DNA of 64,000 nucleotides from Desulfosudis oleivorans (GTDB lineage Bacteria > Desulfobacterota > Desulfobacteria > Desulfobacterales > SURF-7), in assembly GCA_020723325.1 (NCBI GenBank), contig DYJD01000015.1:18070-82069 (forward strand). The letters run 5' to 3'. The position numbers and the translations under genes were made by a program. Numbering within the stretch: position 1 is the first letter of the stretch; each line of letters begins with the position of its first letter. This document shows, piece by piece, positions 63,559 to 64,000 of this stretch. The notes under the pieces are model-generated. The model was not told the DNA's origin and ran no database searches. It saw only the letters and a program-made list of their open reading frames with translations.

Positions 63559-64000
63559 CTATACTTGATGCCAACTCTGAGCCAGGGTTGTGATATAAGT
63601 CTCATTCACACGCATGGCCTCATACTTTTGAATCAGGTCCAGACCCGGATCATTGTTGATCGAGCTCATGGTATTAACGATATTCTCGATATCCTGGCGG
63701 TTGATGTAATAGCCATCCGAGACCTGCAGGCGCTCAATGCCGTCCGTGGCGCTCGCAAACTGATCGTTTACCTGCATGTAATTGTTACTATCCACAAACA
63801 GGTAGAGATTGTTGTTATCTTTAACGATAACCGGATCGGTGCGTACTGCATCCGTCATGCTGACCATATCCTGATCAGACGGGTCTGTTCCCGTATCGGT
63901 AATGACATCCATGCCGTCGGTTTTGCGGATTTGGTAAGTGTCGGAGCCGCTGCCGCCATTAAGGATGTTGTTGCCGGAATTTCCGGTCAGGATATTGTTT
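63559..64000 (-). CDS. RTX protein, C-terminal part (runs off right edge)
   Basis: The frame is open to the window edge. It begins with Ca2+-binding nonapeptide repeats (NNILTGNSGNNILNGGSGS) and continues with the haemolysin-type C-terminal domain (LYLFVDSNNYMQV, GIERLQVSDGYYI). The last 60 residues hold the expected uncleaved type I secretion signal. It lies next to the TolC-, HlyD- and HlyB-like genes, so it is the probable substrate. The N-terminal, functional part (adhesin, protease, lipase or toxin) lies beyond 64000. The stop TAG is at 63559-63561, convergent with the channel gene. Confidence 0.9.
   Translation of the reverse strand, partial: NNILTGNSGNNILNGGSGSDTYQIRKTDGMDVITDTGTDPSDQDMVSMTDAVRTDPVIVKDNNNLYLFVDSNNYMQVNDQFASATDGIERLQVSDGYYINRQDIENIVNTMSSINNDPGLDLIQKYEAMRVNETYITTLAQSWHQV

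Overview
The window reads as chromosome of a Gram-negative, strictly bacterial genome, most likely a member of the Desulfobacterota (former Deltaproteobacteria). This is inferred from gene content, not from a marker gene: an FmdE-type molybdenum protein, a diadenylate cyclase fused to YbbR domains, an M23 peptidase directly before secA, a CHASE2 Ser/Thr kinase cluster, outer-membrane lipoproteins and a TolC-dependent type I secretion system. No rRNA, complete tRNA, CRISPR array or insertion sequence was found.

Left edge (1-2067): an A+T-rich segment carries the tail of an unidentified gene and a sigma-54 activator with an unusual N-terminus and no recognisable DNA-binding domain. It ends in a 3' fragment of a tRNA-Arg(UCU) gene. 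This is best explained as the right end (attR) of an integrated element whose left part lies outside the window. Ordinary chromosomal genes follow: threonine ammonia-lyase, thiol peroxidase and a DbpA/DeaD-type RNA helicase.

6-16 kb: a region of envelope and accessory genes. It holds an SGNH hydrolase lipoprotein next to a lipase-foldase-like protein, a secreted SGNH-like/FN3 protein coupled to a PAS-LuxR regulator, a phytochelatin-synthase-like peptidase, a ComEA-like HhH protein, divergent fmdE and mobB, a DksA/TraR protein and CorA.

16-28 kb: DUF2914 protein plus DAC-YbbR fusion, penicillin-acylase family lipoprotein, MOP/ANKH-like membrane protein, an Ala-rich protein, a secreted protein made of eight strictly alternating 36-residue repeats, YggT, a MocR regulator, DUF2917 and an SDR enzyme.

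28-36 kb: core functions. These are M23 peptidase-secA, then clpS-clpA-aat (adaptor, unfoldase and the transferase that makes Leu/N-degrons), a HIT protein and a UspA protein.

36-51 kb: signalling and envelope genes. They include a CHASE2 Ser/Thr kinase-PP2C-FHA operon, a PilZ-like protein, a DegP-like protease followed in the same frame by an ORF lacking a normal start, two alpha/beta hydrolases, a cyclic-nucleotide-binding protein, a long acetyl-CoA hydrolase/transferase and several small proteins. One small gene lies behind a near-consensus promoter whose 17-bp spacer is itself a palindrome.

51-64 kb: an ABC-2 exporter, a DUF4412 protein, a GT-C glycosyltransferase, then a type I secretion locus: HlyB-like ATPase, HlyD-like adaptor and GT4 glycosyltransferase in one operon, a divergent TolC-like channel, and at the right edge the C-terminus of an RTX protein, the probable substrate.
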